From positions 1 to 24,232 of the forward strand of contig CAWKPE010000025.1 of NCBI GenBank assembly GCA_963851385.1: DNA of 24,232 bases, written 5' to 3'. Shown in pieces: positions 16,901-23,821 of this stretch (position 1 is the stretch's first letter; each line of letters starts with the position of its first letter). The notes beneath the pieces were generated by a model. That model did not search any database, was not told the DNA's origin, and was given only the letters and a program-made list of their open reading frames with translations. This DNA comes from CAWEFA01 sp963851385. Lineage in GTDB: Bacteria > Bacteroidota > Bacteroidia > Bacteroidales > DTGW01. Position numbers and translations under genes: made by a program.

Positions 16901-18465
16901 AACGTTGCAGTAATATTTTGAATAGAAATTGGAAATCCGGCCATGGCTTGTTGCAATTGCCCGGAGCCAAAAGAAAATACACCTGATTTAATATAAGGAA
17001 CTTCAGTCTGTATTTGAAAATTTTCAAAAGTTATATCGGCTAAGGAAATACTTTTACTCTTATCGGTCTCTTTACCTTCATTACCAGTAATGCTCGCATT
17101 GATAGTCATTTTACCGTTTAATATGGCTTTGGCCTTAAAGTTTCCGTTTTCCGACTTCACTTCAATAGTCGAATTTGGATAAAGGTCAAGATCGGCTACC
17201 CACATGTTAAAAGAATTCTTTTTTGTTGTAGTAGCAGTAAAAGAGTAATCGCCATTCATACCAATAATTGCGCTGTATAGCAAAGCTGAATCAATAACAG
17301 GAACTGCCAATTTACCGCTAAAACCGGCTTCTTTAAGACAGTTTGCTTCAATTGCAAGATGAAACTTATCAACGGAAAATGACCATCCCGACATATCTCC
17401 TTCTTCAAGTGACAATATATTATTTATATCAAATGAACCGGTAAAACCTTGGTTATCGATCAGCATATTGTATGCAGAAAATGAAATGCGTGCCGAACTT
17501 GAATTGTCTGAAGTTTGCTTTTTAAATTCAGCCGGTAAACGTACAGTTGCTTCCTGTATATAAAATCCTCTCCAGAGATTTTGATTTCCATCTGTAAAAT
17601 AAGAAGACTTGTAATCTTTTGGAAAAGTAATACCCACGGGATTATTATAATCGCTAAAGTCCATAACAATTTTCTTGACATCAAAACCAAAACCCGGAAT
17701 GCCTTTAATTTGGAAGGGACTTATAGAAAGTTCAACCATTAAATCATTCCAGTCATAAATTGTCGTACTAAATGTTGCTGTTAACATTTTACCATCAAGA
17801 ATTTCTCCGGTTGATGGATCTTCGCAAAGAAAAACAGATGAAGAAAATTGAACTTCAGCCGTAATTTTCATGCTTTTAAAACCATCACATCCAAATAAAA
17901 CATAACTATTCCCTTCGCCACCCAATATTTTAAGTCTTATATAATTTCCAAAGTATATAAGTTTATTACTTATTAATTCCAGCTTGATATCACCTGTCAA
18001 CCCTCCATTCGCATTCAGAGGAATATCTTTTGCAGCAAAAGCCAGCGTATCTTTAGTTTGTGGTATTCCAAATGCCATATAAGCACTCAGATGTGTTCCG
18101 GATTTATCAATTTCATCTTTGTCCAGACAAATAGTATAATTTAAGTCACTTCCACTAGAAACTAATCCCACAGGATATTCCAGCATATTCATCGAATCGA
18201 GCTTATTCAGGTAACGTTGCTCACGTGCTATATAATCAGATAAACTACATGCTTTTTGAGTTTCCTCTTTGGCATCATCACTCATTACAGTGTCGTTATT
18301 ATCCTGAAAATCGTCATTATTTTCTGCAGCTTGCAAATTTGCTGAAGAATTGAATGATTCTGAAAGGAAAGTAAGTTCCTTTGAATACTCTTTAGCAAAA
18401 CTTAAGGTTATAAAAAACACAAAACATAGCAGAACTAAAAAAAGCTTTCTAGTCAGGTAATTCAT
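13939..18465 (-). CDS. Very large secreted protein of unknown function, first gene of the operon
   Basis: 1508 residues. It begins with a signal peptide (MNYLTRKLFLVLLCFVFFIT, cleavage near LSFA/KE). It has no helices of note after that. The body is long beta-rich sequence with many Gly, Asn and Ser residues. Landmarks are a stretch of amphipathic strands from about 280 to 600, YGFGGGAYYHMKQ near 650, an Asp-rich TPDKDPDAARAQIYADVYIS near 760, a membrane-like beta section with YFMVGTKI and SPPPPENV near 850, YLEGKIGIKIKIFGFSKKAD near 955, and an Ig-like part from about 1035 (SKITPQDGSKDISVFNKPQA). I do not recognise a named family. The middle could be an outer-membrane-associated or beta-solenoid fold. 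As the first gene of the operon that ends in the toxin-like cassettes, it may help surface display or export. That is only inference from context. Confidence 0.8.
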   Translation of the reverse strand: MNYLTRKLFLVLLCFVFFITLSFAKEYSKELTFLSESFNSSANLQAAENNDDFQDNNDTVMSDDAKEETQKACSLSDYIAREQRYLNKLDSMNMLEYPVGLVSSGSDLNYTICLDKDEIDKSGTHLSAYMAFGIPQTKDTLAFAAKDIPLNANGGLTGDIKLELISNKLIYFGNYIRLKILGGEGNSYVLFGCDGFKSMKITAEVQFSSSVFLCEDPSTGEILDGKMLTATFSTTIYDWNDLMVELSISPFQIKGIPGFGFDVKKIVMDFSDYNNPVGITFPKDYKSSYFTDGNQNLWRGFYIQEATVRLPAEFKKQTSDNSSSARISFSAYNMLIDNQGFTGSFDINNILSLEEGDMSGWSFSVDKFHLAIEANCLKEAGFSGKLAVPVIDSALLYSAIIGMNGDYSFTATTTKKNSFNMWVADLDLYPNSTIEVKSENGNFKAKAILNGKMTINASITGNEGKETDKSKSISLADITFENFQIQTEVPYIKSGVFSFGSGQLQQAMAGFPISIQNITATLTDETGSLGMDITLGLTDSKSGGFSATGGITIIGERKIINNRTYWKYKTTEISQIAIDLDCGPIKMNGTLIFFKQNPVYGNGFQGNINAEFSMGIKASANAIFGKIRSTQYWYADALTSVNSGIPIFTGFAIYGFGGGAYYHMKQTATGPASGDVQNSSSGIVYVPDSTSYLGLKASVVIGTNPSKLPFNGDVGFEIAFNVNMGVRYIAFSGHGYFMTPPQPDATNKIKAGCKKIGEMGDGTPDKDPDAARAQIYADVYISYDFDNDVLQGNLKVYVNVANIIKGVNDNNLAGEAVLYFDRKDWYIYIGTPETPIGISIMGMFDTKSYFMVGTKILDSPPPPENVSSILSGIDLDYMKELNSLGTGQGIAFGSRFSFDTGDLTFLIFYARFAAGMGFDVMLKNYGNATCSGSTDRIGINGWYANGQVFGYLEGKIGIKIKIFGFSKKADILSLGIAAILQAKLPNPLWMKGVVGGYFSAFGGLVSGHCNFEFTIGNDCKIVGGSVLSNINVISKITPQDGSKDISVFNKPQAVFNYQINKSFEMVDVDNIKKTFRVNLDYFTINDGSNNVPGSQEWNADNTVLAIKSFDVLPGKKTLKASVQVSFEEFKDGIWQAVLDSGRKITENQTVSFETGAAPDYIPLDNVVYSYPIINQMNYYKDESYIGYIKLDRGQPYLFDVTNDWVQKGRFTSINTNNQYYFNFTYDASNREVDFTRPANLPNNEIMKFELVNVPASAAKSIDANVSSVKTKVSDTTTGSDLTVKTQTAEGSIQELKEKNIYTSYFRTSSYSTFSQKLDASVNKDGWAWPIRVNVEVLYLTLNVTETFDKFEIYGQSSNPLIQLQADLSNNNWYNNIMYPVIYKDYPITTILTVSDTMGIPPVNALYVYQDNDSKVLTDDDVSNGNTEAISQYTSFAFNLPNYMDNDLYELKNKIANNYLGKFTQRMSVVLNGKMILLAPGVYKLTAKYILPGKNIVTSTIPMNIRFLL

Positions 18466-18500
18466 TGGGTTAAGTTTTAGGTTTTATTCTATAATATCAT

Positions 18501-18659
18501 TTATAAAATTATCAATATTTTTATTTCAAAATTATTATGTGTTTTTTTACAATTAATTTTAACATCATTGATGTTCTTAGCTCCAAAGGTTAGCCTGCAA
18601 CAATCATAAAGTAAATTTCCATAATTCTTATCTTCATTCAGTATTTTCTGAAGGTCCAT
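18501..18659 (-). CDS. Possible 52-codon small ORF just upstream of the operon
   Basis: An open frame of 52 codons (MDLQKILNEDKNYGNLLYDC to KILIIL) ends 35 bp before the start of the 1508-aa gene. It has two adjacent Cys and mixed charged residues in its first half, and an AT-driven hydrophobic end. I recognise no family, no ribosome binding site is evident, and the same frame stays open upstream without an ATG for about 20 codons more. It may be a chance ORF, a leader peptide or the remnant of a longer gene. Confidence 0.2.
   Translation of the reverse strand: MDLQKILNEDKNYGNLLYDCCRLTFGAKNINDVKINCKKTHNNFEIKILIIL
18527..18534 (-). promoter_or_regulatory. Possible Bacteroidota -7 element (TAATTTTG) before the operon
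   Basis: The minus strand reads TAATTTTG, matching the Bacteroidota TANNTTTG -7 consensus, about 62 bp before the first start codon of the operon. A -33 TTTG is not clear (ATTG at 18550-18553 is too close). The match could be chance in such AT-rich DNA. Confidence 0.3.
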
Positions 18660-19486
18660 TATCTGTAAAGAAATAGTTTTGTAAAGTACTTTTTTATAAA
18701 ATAATAGAAGTACATGTTTTTTATAAATTGATGATTATGCATTTTATTAATATCCAATTTACACGTGATTATTTTATTCAGTATTTGATTTTGATATATA
18801 AAAACAAAAACATGAAACTTACGAATATTTGCAATTTATAGCTGCGTAACTTTTATAAAACAATAGTAAATTTGATAACTACAAGACCTTAATTGCTGGA
18901 ACGTGCTAATTGACTTATTTGTTTCAAAATTTCAATTCAAATATAAACAAATATTTATTTTTTGATAAATAAGTTCATTATATCTAAAGATTTTTATTAA
19001 CCTTTTATTTATAAGATTCAATTCATTCAAAATGTTCCTTAAAAAAAGTAATTTTTTTTATCCAAAATGTTTAGACAAATCAAATAGATTTTCAAATATA
19101 CCTGAATTAAACGCTATTCTCCAGAATACAATAAATTTTATAAGCTCCTTACACGTTAGGCATCATTCTTCCAAATTATTTCGATTTCTGGTGCATTAAT
19201 ACTATGCATTATTATGTGTTTACAAATAATTTATCTCTTGCAGCAAAAATGCCAGATAGAACTATATGACAGTTTTTTCAGAAAAAATAATATTCTTGCC
19301 TGTTAAAAGAATTATAATAGTTTGGTACTTATAAGAATTCATTCTAAATTTAGTTTTCTTTGGTATAAAAATTAGAACATAAACTATTGTAAAAAATAAT
19401 ATTTCAATACTAAATTGACAAATTAAATTGACTTTATTAGTGTAAAAAAGATGATAGTATAAAATTCATTTAATAAATCTAATGTT
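18660..19486. other. Gene-poor, very AT-rich intergenic stretch
   Basis: About 830 bp without a convincing coding frame on either strand. It is rich in A and T runs. I see no strong hairpin, no tRNA-like fold and no recognisable riboswitch. It separates the minus-strand operon from the plus-strand genes and must hold the promoters of both sides, but I cannot place them with confidence apart from the weak element noted at 18527. Confidence 0.6.
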
Positions 19487-19837
19487 ATGACAACAGCAGT
19501 TTTTTTTGGTTTAATCTGCGTTTTAGGCGCTTTAGTTTTCATCTTTATAAGTATCAATGAACTAAAATTAGGTAAGTATTCGAGTAAACTTCTTGCATCA
19601 GTATTTACATTGGTAATATATTTCTCAATCGCTACCAATAATGTGTTTCCCTCAGTGCAATCTATTTGGATTAAATGGACTATTCCTATATTATTTATAG
19701 TGTTTATAATATTCATGGGAATACGAGTATGGCAAAATAGAAATGAGGAAATCAAATCAATCTTTGAGGCATCATGGAAATTGGCTATTGTAATTGTATT
19801 AATGATTATTGCAAGATTTCTCTTTAGTTTGCATTAA
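19487..19837 (+). CDS. Small integral membrane protein, four predicted segments
   Basis: 116 residues. Hydrophobic segments lie at about 1-22 (AVFFGLICVLGALVFIFIS), 32-51 (LLASVFTLVIYFSIA), 62-82 (IPILFIVFIIFMGI) and 95-113 (LAIVIVLMIIARFLF). Short charged loops lie between them (NELKLGKYSSK; VWQNRNEEIKS). No family is recognised and no catalytic motif is seen. It stands alone on the plus strand, and a TTAA-bounded inverted-repeat element begins 20 bp after its stop, which could end its transcript. An overlapping frame on the minus strand lacks protein-like composition and is discarded. Function unknown; a membrane location is all that can be supported. Confidence 0.7.
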   Translation: MTTAVFFGLICVLGALVFIFISINELKLGKYSSKLLASVFTLVIYFSIATNNVFPSVQSIWIKWTIPILFIVFIIFMGIRVWQNRNEEIKSIFEASWKLAIVIVLMIIARFLFSLH

Positions 19838-19857
19838 AATTAATATGACGCTGATAA

Positions 19858-19918
19858 TTAATTCTACTTTGACACATTTCAAAACTAAGAAAGACCTAAT
19901 CTGTCAAAGTAGAATTAA
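19858..19918 (+). repeat. MITE-like inverted-repeat element, copy 1 (61 bp, most deleted)
   Basis: Ends are TTAATTCTACTTTGACA and its reverse complement TGTCAAAGTAGAATTAA. The core is short: ATTTCAAAACTAAGAAAGACCTAATC in two pieces, which equals copy 2 (21683-21792) with the middle removed. Same orientation as copy 2. If the outer TTAA is a target duplication, the element proper starts at TTCTAC. No transposase gene lies inside. It sits 20 bp past the stop of the membrane-protein gene and can fold into a long hairpin. Confidence 0.85.
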
Positions 19919-20134
19919 TAAGCATTGTTTCAACAAGTGTCTCCGATTTGACAAAAATATAAAGCAGTGGTTCAACTCTAAAATATGATTGATATAATAG
20001 TAAAAACTTTTTATAAAATAATTTATTTTTATTTATTGCATTTATATTTAATGGTTGTTGAAAATTATTGCCGTAATTTTTCACAAAATGATTATTTTTA
20101 ATCTTTATTATGTAAAATTAAAAACTCTGTTAAG

Positions 20135-20926
20135 ATGAAAAAGATATTGACTTTACTATCGTTGATGATTGTTCTTCATATTGGAACATTTTCACAACGA
20201 GTATATTTTTGTTCAAATTACACTGAGTCCGGTGATCCCGTTTCTGTTAGTACGGTCTGGAACATTACAGCCGATGGTGGTTATGTCTATTTTTTATTTC
20301 AAAAAGGATCTTCCAAAATGCCGAAAACCATAAATTTTTATATTAATAAATTAAGTGGATCAGATTATGTTTCTTTTGATGTAAAATCTGTTACTCCTGA
20401 ATCTGGAAAATCTTTTGCTATTTTGGATTATAAGTTTCTAACGGCCGGTAGTTACCAGGTTGTAGCTAAAGATGAAAAATTAAAGGAATTAACCAAAGAA
20501 TTCGTTACTATTAACAACAAAGAAATAACAAGTACTACCACTACAACTACTACAACCACTTCAACTGACAATGTTGATTACTATTCAGGTTCATCAATTA
20601 CTATAGGTACTGCTATTGATGATTATGGAGTAGTTACCGGTACTTCTGAGTTTTATACTATTCCTGCTGAAGGCGCATATTTAATTTTTAAGGTCGATAA
20701 TAGCGGCAAGGCTCTGAATACTGAGAAATTGGTTGTTGACATTTACAAAAAGAGTGAGCAGGGTACTTACGAGTTTTACGAAACGAAAAACTATGATATA
20801 AAAAGTGAATTTGACTGGATATATTTTCAATACACTTTTACTAGTCCAGGCGACTATAAACTGAGTGTGTACAATAAGGATTGGAAGTACATTAATACAG
20901 CCTATGCAACTTTAAAATCAAATTGA
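20135..20926 (+). CDS. Secreted two-domain protein with poly-threonine linker
   Basis: 263 residues with a signal peptide (MKKILTLLSLMIVLHIGTFS, then QRVYF). Two beta-sandwich-like domains of the same type follow: residues about 23-128 and about 148-262. Parallel features are a first strand with V.T (VSVSTVWNITADGGYVYFLF against VVTGTSEFYTIPAEGAYLIF), a Lys-rich middle (KTINFYINKLSG against KLVVDIYKKSEQG) and a closing (L/F)T.(A/P)G.Y strand (FLTAGSYQVVAKD against FTSPGDYKLSVYN). The linker at 132-144 is almost pure Thr (TSTTTTTTTTTST). I recognise no named family. The layout suggests an exported binding or structural protein with an internal domain duplication. No T9SS sorting domain is present. 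The gene has no close partner on the same strand. Confidence 0.75.
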   Translation: MKKILTLLSLMIVLHIGTFSQRVYFCSNYTESGDPVSVSTVWNITADGGYVYFLFQKGSSKMPKTINFYINKLSGSDYVSFDVKSVTPESGKSFAILDYKFLTAGSYQVVAKDEKLKELTKEFVTINNKEITSTTTTTTTTTSTDNVDYYSGSSITIGTAIDDYGVVTGTSEFYTIPAEGAYLIFKVDNSGKALNTEKLVVDIYKKSEQGTYEFYETKNYDIKSEFDWIYFQYTFTSPGDYKLSVYNKDWKYINTAYATLKSN

Positions 20927-21149
20927 ATTATTTCAATATGACGAGGGAAAATCAATTCCTATTTGAGTTTTTAAATCATAAGTGAAAAAGGTTTCATAAT
21001 ACGCAGAACCTCATTACTAAACTTTTCAAAAAACTGAAACTTTAATATGGCAATAAGGCTTGCAGGTATATAATAATAATTCAGTAATTGTGAAAAGAAT
21101 AAAATATATATTTTTAGGCATTCTATTTCTTGATGTTCACGGAAATCAG

Positions 21150-21602
21150 ATGGTTCAACATGGCAGTGACGAATTTACGTTATCTGTCGATTATTCAAGG
21201 ACTTTGGAGCAAATGATCGCCGCTGGCAATTATGACTCGAAAAGCAGCAACATCAACTCACATAATTTTCCTTTGCCTATAGAGCTGACTGGAAAGTCCA
21301 TAGCATTATCAGCCAAGATTTTTAATTTCGGCAAAAACATCTCCAACAATGAAGTGGTCGCGGCAATGGATAAAGCCGGTTATCGACCTGCAGCCTTAGC
21401 CGAACTTTTGGCCCTGGGTGAATCTCAACCGGAATTGCAGAAGCAATATCAGATTGTTGCGCTTAAATCGGTACTGCGGGATGATATGGGCTATTTCTAT
21501 GTGCCTTACCTTGGTGGTAATGCCAGCGAGCGTTATCTCCAAATCATCAGCAATGAAAATGGATGGGATGCTAATTATCATTTTCTCGCTATTCTCAGGT
21601 AA
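21150..21602 (+). CDS. Conserved hypothetical protein, probably acquired horizontally
   Basis: 150 residues from the ATG at 21150. The frame stays open further upstream to a TTG at 21060 and includes a GTG at 21090, but that part is AT-rich and hydrophobic and unlike the rest. The body shows a pattern I know from small conserved proteins common in candidate-phyla and other bacteria: VDYSRTLEQMIAAGNYDS, then RPAALAELLALGESQPELQK, then YQIVALKSVL, VPYLGG, R.L.I and a C-terminal W...YHFLAILR. Function of that family is unknown. The reading frame is intact. It is clearly richer in GC (about 45% by eye) than the flanking DNA (about 30%), which suggests transfer from another lineage. A copy of the inverted-repeat element lies 81 bp downstream. 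Confidence 0.7.
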   Translation: MVQHGSDEFTLSVDYSRTLEQMIAAGNYDSKSSNINSHNFPLPIELTGKSIALSAKIFNFGKNISNNEVVAAMDKAGYRPAALAELLALGESQPELQKQYQIVALKSVLRDDMGYFYVPYLGGNASERYLQIISNENGWDANYHFLAILR

Positions 21603-21682
21603 GCGCGGAACCATCGGGTAAATGGATATTTTAATTTCATGGTTTTTTGATGTAAAGACATGAAAGCTGAAAAAAATCTAAA

Positions 21683-21792
21683 TTAATTCTACTTTGACAG
21701 ATTTCAAAATCAACCAGTTTTCTCCCTTTAGGGTTTGGTGTAAAAAAAGCTGAAAAAACTAAGAAAGACCTAATCTGTCAAAGTAGAATTAA
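21683..21792 (+). repeat. MITE-like inverted-repeat element, copy 2 (110 bp)
   Basis: Same ends as copy 1, TTAATTCTACTTTGACAG and its reverse complement. The interior contains ATTTCAAAATCAACCAGTTT, CTCCCTTTAGGGTTTGG and GCTGAAAAAACTAAGAAAGA. It is the reverse complement of copy 3 with about 43 bp missing from the middle. It stands between the acquired-looking gene and the SiaC gene, 165 bp from the 3' end of the latter. Confidence 0.85.
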
Positions 21793-21957
21793 GTTTAAAA
21801 ATGTATTTCTGATTCAATTAAAAAATCAGATGTGCTGAAAATTCTGAAACTAATGATGCTGCTTTGATAAATACAACCTTACTTTGATTTACAATTTATA
21901 AAATATACTATAAAAACTATTTAAAAATAATGTCAAGTTCTCCGGCGTGGATATGTT

Positions 21958-22344
21958 TTAAACTAAATCTGTGCTTTCAATGATTTTAAATGGCGCATCA
22001 ATTAAGGATTCATAATCTTTTGCTGCTTCAAGCATATCTATATCACCTTTTTCGTAATACCAGTTAATTATTACTTCATTTTTGGCATTGTAAATAGCCT
22101 CTAGCTTTTTTAAAACAGTAAGTATACATTTTGATGAACTTGTGTTAAAATATTCGAGATGAATATTCACGTTTGTTAATGCAGCCGGAGCTTTAACATA
22201 TTCATCAATCCATCCTAATATAGGCTTATAAAACTCAACTGCATTTTCAGGATTTGATTTACCTTTTATCTCAACAAATCCTAGTGCTCCATCAAATTTT
22301 ACGGTCGGAGTCTGGACTGTTCCTTCTAATAATAATGGTTCCAT
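21958..22344 (-). CDS. SiaC-family regulatory phosphoprotein (DUF1987)
   Basis: 128 residues matching the DUF1987/SiaC family. Typical elements are VKFDGALGFVEIKGKSNPEN, AVEFYKPILGWIDEYV, then the strand NIHLEYFNTSSSKCI and helix VLKKLEAIY, and INWYYEKGDIDMLEAAKDYE at the C-terminal side. In Pseudomonas aeruginosa SiaC a threonine at position 68 is phosphorylated by SiaB and removed by SiaA. Here T68 falls exactly in NTSSS, so the phospho-site is kept. SiaC unphosphorylated activates the diguanylate cyclase SiaD, but no siaA, siaB or siaD gene is in this window, so this is an isolated copy whose partners must be elsewhere, and Bacteroidota homologues may act on other partners. Full length. 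ATG at 22344; no obvious Shine-Dalgarno site. Confidence 0.9.
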   Translation of the reverse strand: MEPLLLEGTVQTPTVKFDGALGFVEIKGKSNPENAVEFYKPILGWIDEYVKAPAALTNVNIHLEYFNTSSSKCILTVLKKLEAIYNAKNEVIINWYYEKGDIDMLEAAKDYESLIDAPFKIIESTDLV

Positions 22345-22919
22345 TTGTTAGTCAAATTTATTGCTTCAGATTATTCATGTATCTATAAAAGAAACTGATT
22401 TCTGGCTAATTTCTATAAAATATTTTTAAATTCATTTTAAGTATTTATTTATCCCAAAATTACAAATGTATCGCAATAATTTTATTATTACTAAAAAACA
22501 ACTTAACAAAGTATTCGCATGCTATTCAGAATTTGTAATTCAGCTATCTCCCAAAGTGGATATTGACCAATTATGGACATAAAAATTTTATTCATTAAAA
22601 CATTCATTGAAAATAGCGAAAGCAATCGGTGTAATAGATTTAATTTTCTATAGTATTCAAATCGATTCCGAAATTTATAATAAAAAGGAGATTATAAAAG
22701 AAAATACTAACTTCTAAATATTTCTAAGAAATTGCAGATAGTTTGCAAAATAAAGATATAAACATGAATCTTATATCAATGGTAATGCATTAGAAAATTC
22801 GAAAAATAATAACAACTAAAGAAATTAGGAACTAACTAATAAAGTGGATAGCAAAAAATTCAATTAGAATAACAAAAAATGACAAAATGCCAATAGCATA
22901 ATTACTGGTCATTATTACA
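22345..22919. other. Intergenic stretch without a supported gene
   Basis: About 575 bp of AT-rich sequence between the SiaC gene and the hairpin downstream of the small helical protein gene. Short frames on the plus strand (for example about 44 codons after 22580, IAKAIGVIDLIFYSIQIDSE) have no good start codon and may be remains of a decayed gene. I see no RNA gene. Confidence 0.5.
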
Positions 22920-22950
22920 AACCAGTGCACGGACAAACCGGGCACTGGTT
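22920..22950 (-). terminator. Strong hairpin 40 bp past the 22991-23257 gene, likely terminator
   Basis: AACCAGTGC (22920-22928) pairs with GCACTGGTT (22942-22950). After one A/G mismatch, CGG pairs with CCG around the loop ACAAA, giving 12 pairs. It is the most GC-rich spot in a very AT-rich gap and lies just past the stop of the minus-strand gene. There is no clean U-run after it on the minus strand, so a terminator role is likely rather than certain. Confidence 0.55.
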
Positions 22951-22990
22951 ACAGCACTTTTCTTAGAACAGTAAATATAAATTATCTGCT

Positions 22991-23257
22991 TTACTTTTTA
23001 TTATCCTTATTTGCACGATATTTCATTGCAAGTTTTAATGACTCAATTGCTTTTTTTGAATCTTTTATCGCTTGTTCCTTATATCCGCCAAAATCGGTTG
23101 GAGCTTTTTCCAAGTAATCTACGGCATCTTCTAATTCATGAATAGCTTTTTCTATCCGCGGATGTTTTGTTTCTTCAGATTTCACATTTTGCTGTGCAAT
23201 TAAAATCATTGCAGAAGTAAAACATGCAATGGCTAAAATTATAACTAGTTTTTTCAT
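22991..23257 (-). CDS. Small periplasmic helical protein
   Basis: 88 residues. A signal peptide (MKKLVIILAIACFTSAMILI, ending near AQQ) is followed by a short polar stretch and two amphipathic helices: HPRIEKAIHELEDAVDYLEK and then, after APTDFGGYK, EQAIKDSKKAIESLKLAMKY. The signature HPRI.KAI.ELEDA...L.KAP.DFGG...QAI.DS.KAI.SLKLA recalls a family of small exported helical proteins found in several phyla, with no known function. The Cys at residue 12 lies within the hydrophobic core of the signal (AIACF) and does not make a good lipobox. The product is complete. The gene is transcribed away from the partial gene at 23822; the region between them contains copy 3 of the inverted-repeat element. 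Confidence 0.75.
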   Translation of the reverse strand: MKKLVIILAIACFTSAMILIAQQNVKSEETKHPRIEKAIHELEDAVDYLEKAPTDFGGYKEQAIKDSKKAIESLKLAMKYRANKDNKK

Positions 23258-23515
23258 AATGTTGATATTAAATGTTTAGAAAAAAATAATTTAATAAATA
23301 AGAAAGTCCAATTAATTTTTTAAATATACAATTGAGAATTTATAGAACAAAATAAATTAACTTTTATTAGAATTTCTTAACATTAAATAATAAGTTATTC
23401 AATAAATTGTTATACCACGTCAACATTTTCTATATGCTGGAGTATGCAAGTCATCGCCAGGAAGGAATCCTGGTAAGTGCAATAATAAAAACATGACAGT
23501 TTCACAAAATCTATC

Positions 23516-23667
23516 TTAATTCTACTTTGACAGATTAGGTCTTTCTTAGTTTTTTCAGCTTTTTTTACCCAAAACCCTAAAGGGAGAAAGCTGAAAAATC
23601 AACCAGTTCCCGTTAGGGATTAAGGGTAAAAACTGATTGATTTTGAAATGTGTCAAAGTAGAATTAA
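23516..23667 (-). repeat. MITE-like inverted-repeat element, copy 3 (152 bp, longest)
   Basis: Same TTAATTCTACTTTGACA ends as copies 1 and 2, but in the opposite orientation. It is the fullest copy. Relative to copy 2 it has about 43 extra bp in the centre, including a second GCTGAAAAA and ATCAACCAGTTCCCGTTAGG, and a partial repeat AGGGATTAAGGGTAAAAA of the left part. It lies in the divergent gap between the genes at 22991-23257 and 23822, so it could affect promoters of either. A 70-codon frame that overlaps it is a chance frame. Confidence 0.85.
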
Positions 23668-23718
23668 TCTGTAACAAATAAAAAGTACATTGGACAATTC
23701 GGCTTATAAAAATATGAC

Positions 23719-23726
23719 TAATTTTG
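23719..23726 (+). promoter_or_regulatory. Possible -7 element (TAATTTTG) upstream of the 23822 gene
   Basis: TAATTTTG matches the Bacteroidota TANNTTTG consensus 95 bp before the start codon at 23822. The nearest TTG (23690-23692) is 26 bp upstream, longer than the usual 19-21 spacing, so support is weak. Confidence 0.3.
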
Positions 23727-23821
23727 TTAAGGAAGATTCTTAAATAATAATTTGAAAATAAAGACATAAACCCTTATCGCAAGCCAGACAATACAACCTT
23801 AGAAAACTTAATTTTAAACAA

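Noticed and set aside
19423..19755. Minus-strand frame of 110 codons opposite the membrane-protein gene
   Set aside because: No signal, domain or membrane pattern; the plus-strand frame has four clear hydrophobic segments.
21060..21149. TTG or GTG start for the GC-richer gene
   Set aside because: The added 30 residues are AT-rich and do not resemble the rest of the protein; ATG at 21150 fits the family better, though this is not certain.
22353..22360. TAAATTTG (-7-like) immediately before the SiaC start codon
   Set aside because: It lies only 9 bp from the ATG and has no -33 partner; a chance match in AT-rich DNA is more likely.
23457..23473. Short hairpin CCAGGA/TCCTGG
   Set aside because: Only six pairs, no U-run, no gene ending nearby; likely chance.
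23555..23767. Minus-strand frame of 70 codons over copy 3 of the inverted-repeat element
   Set aside because: About half of it is the repeat itself and the protein has no coherent pattern.
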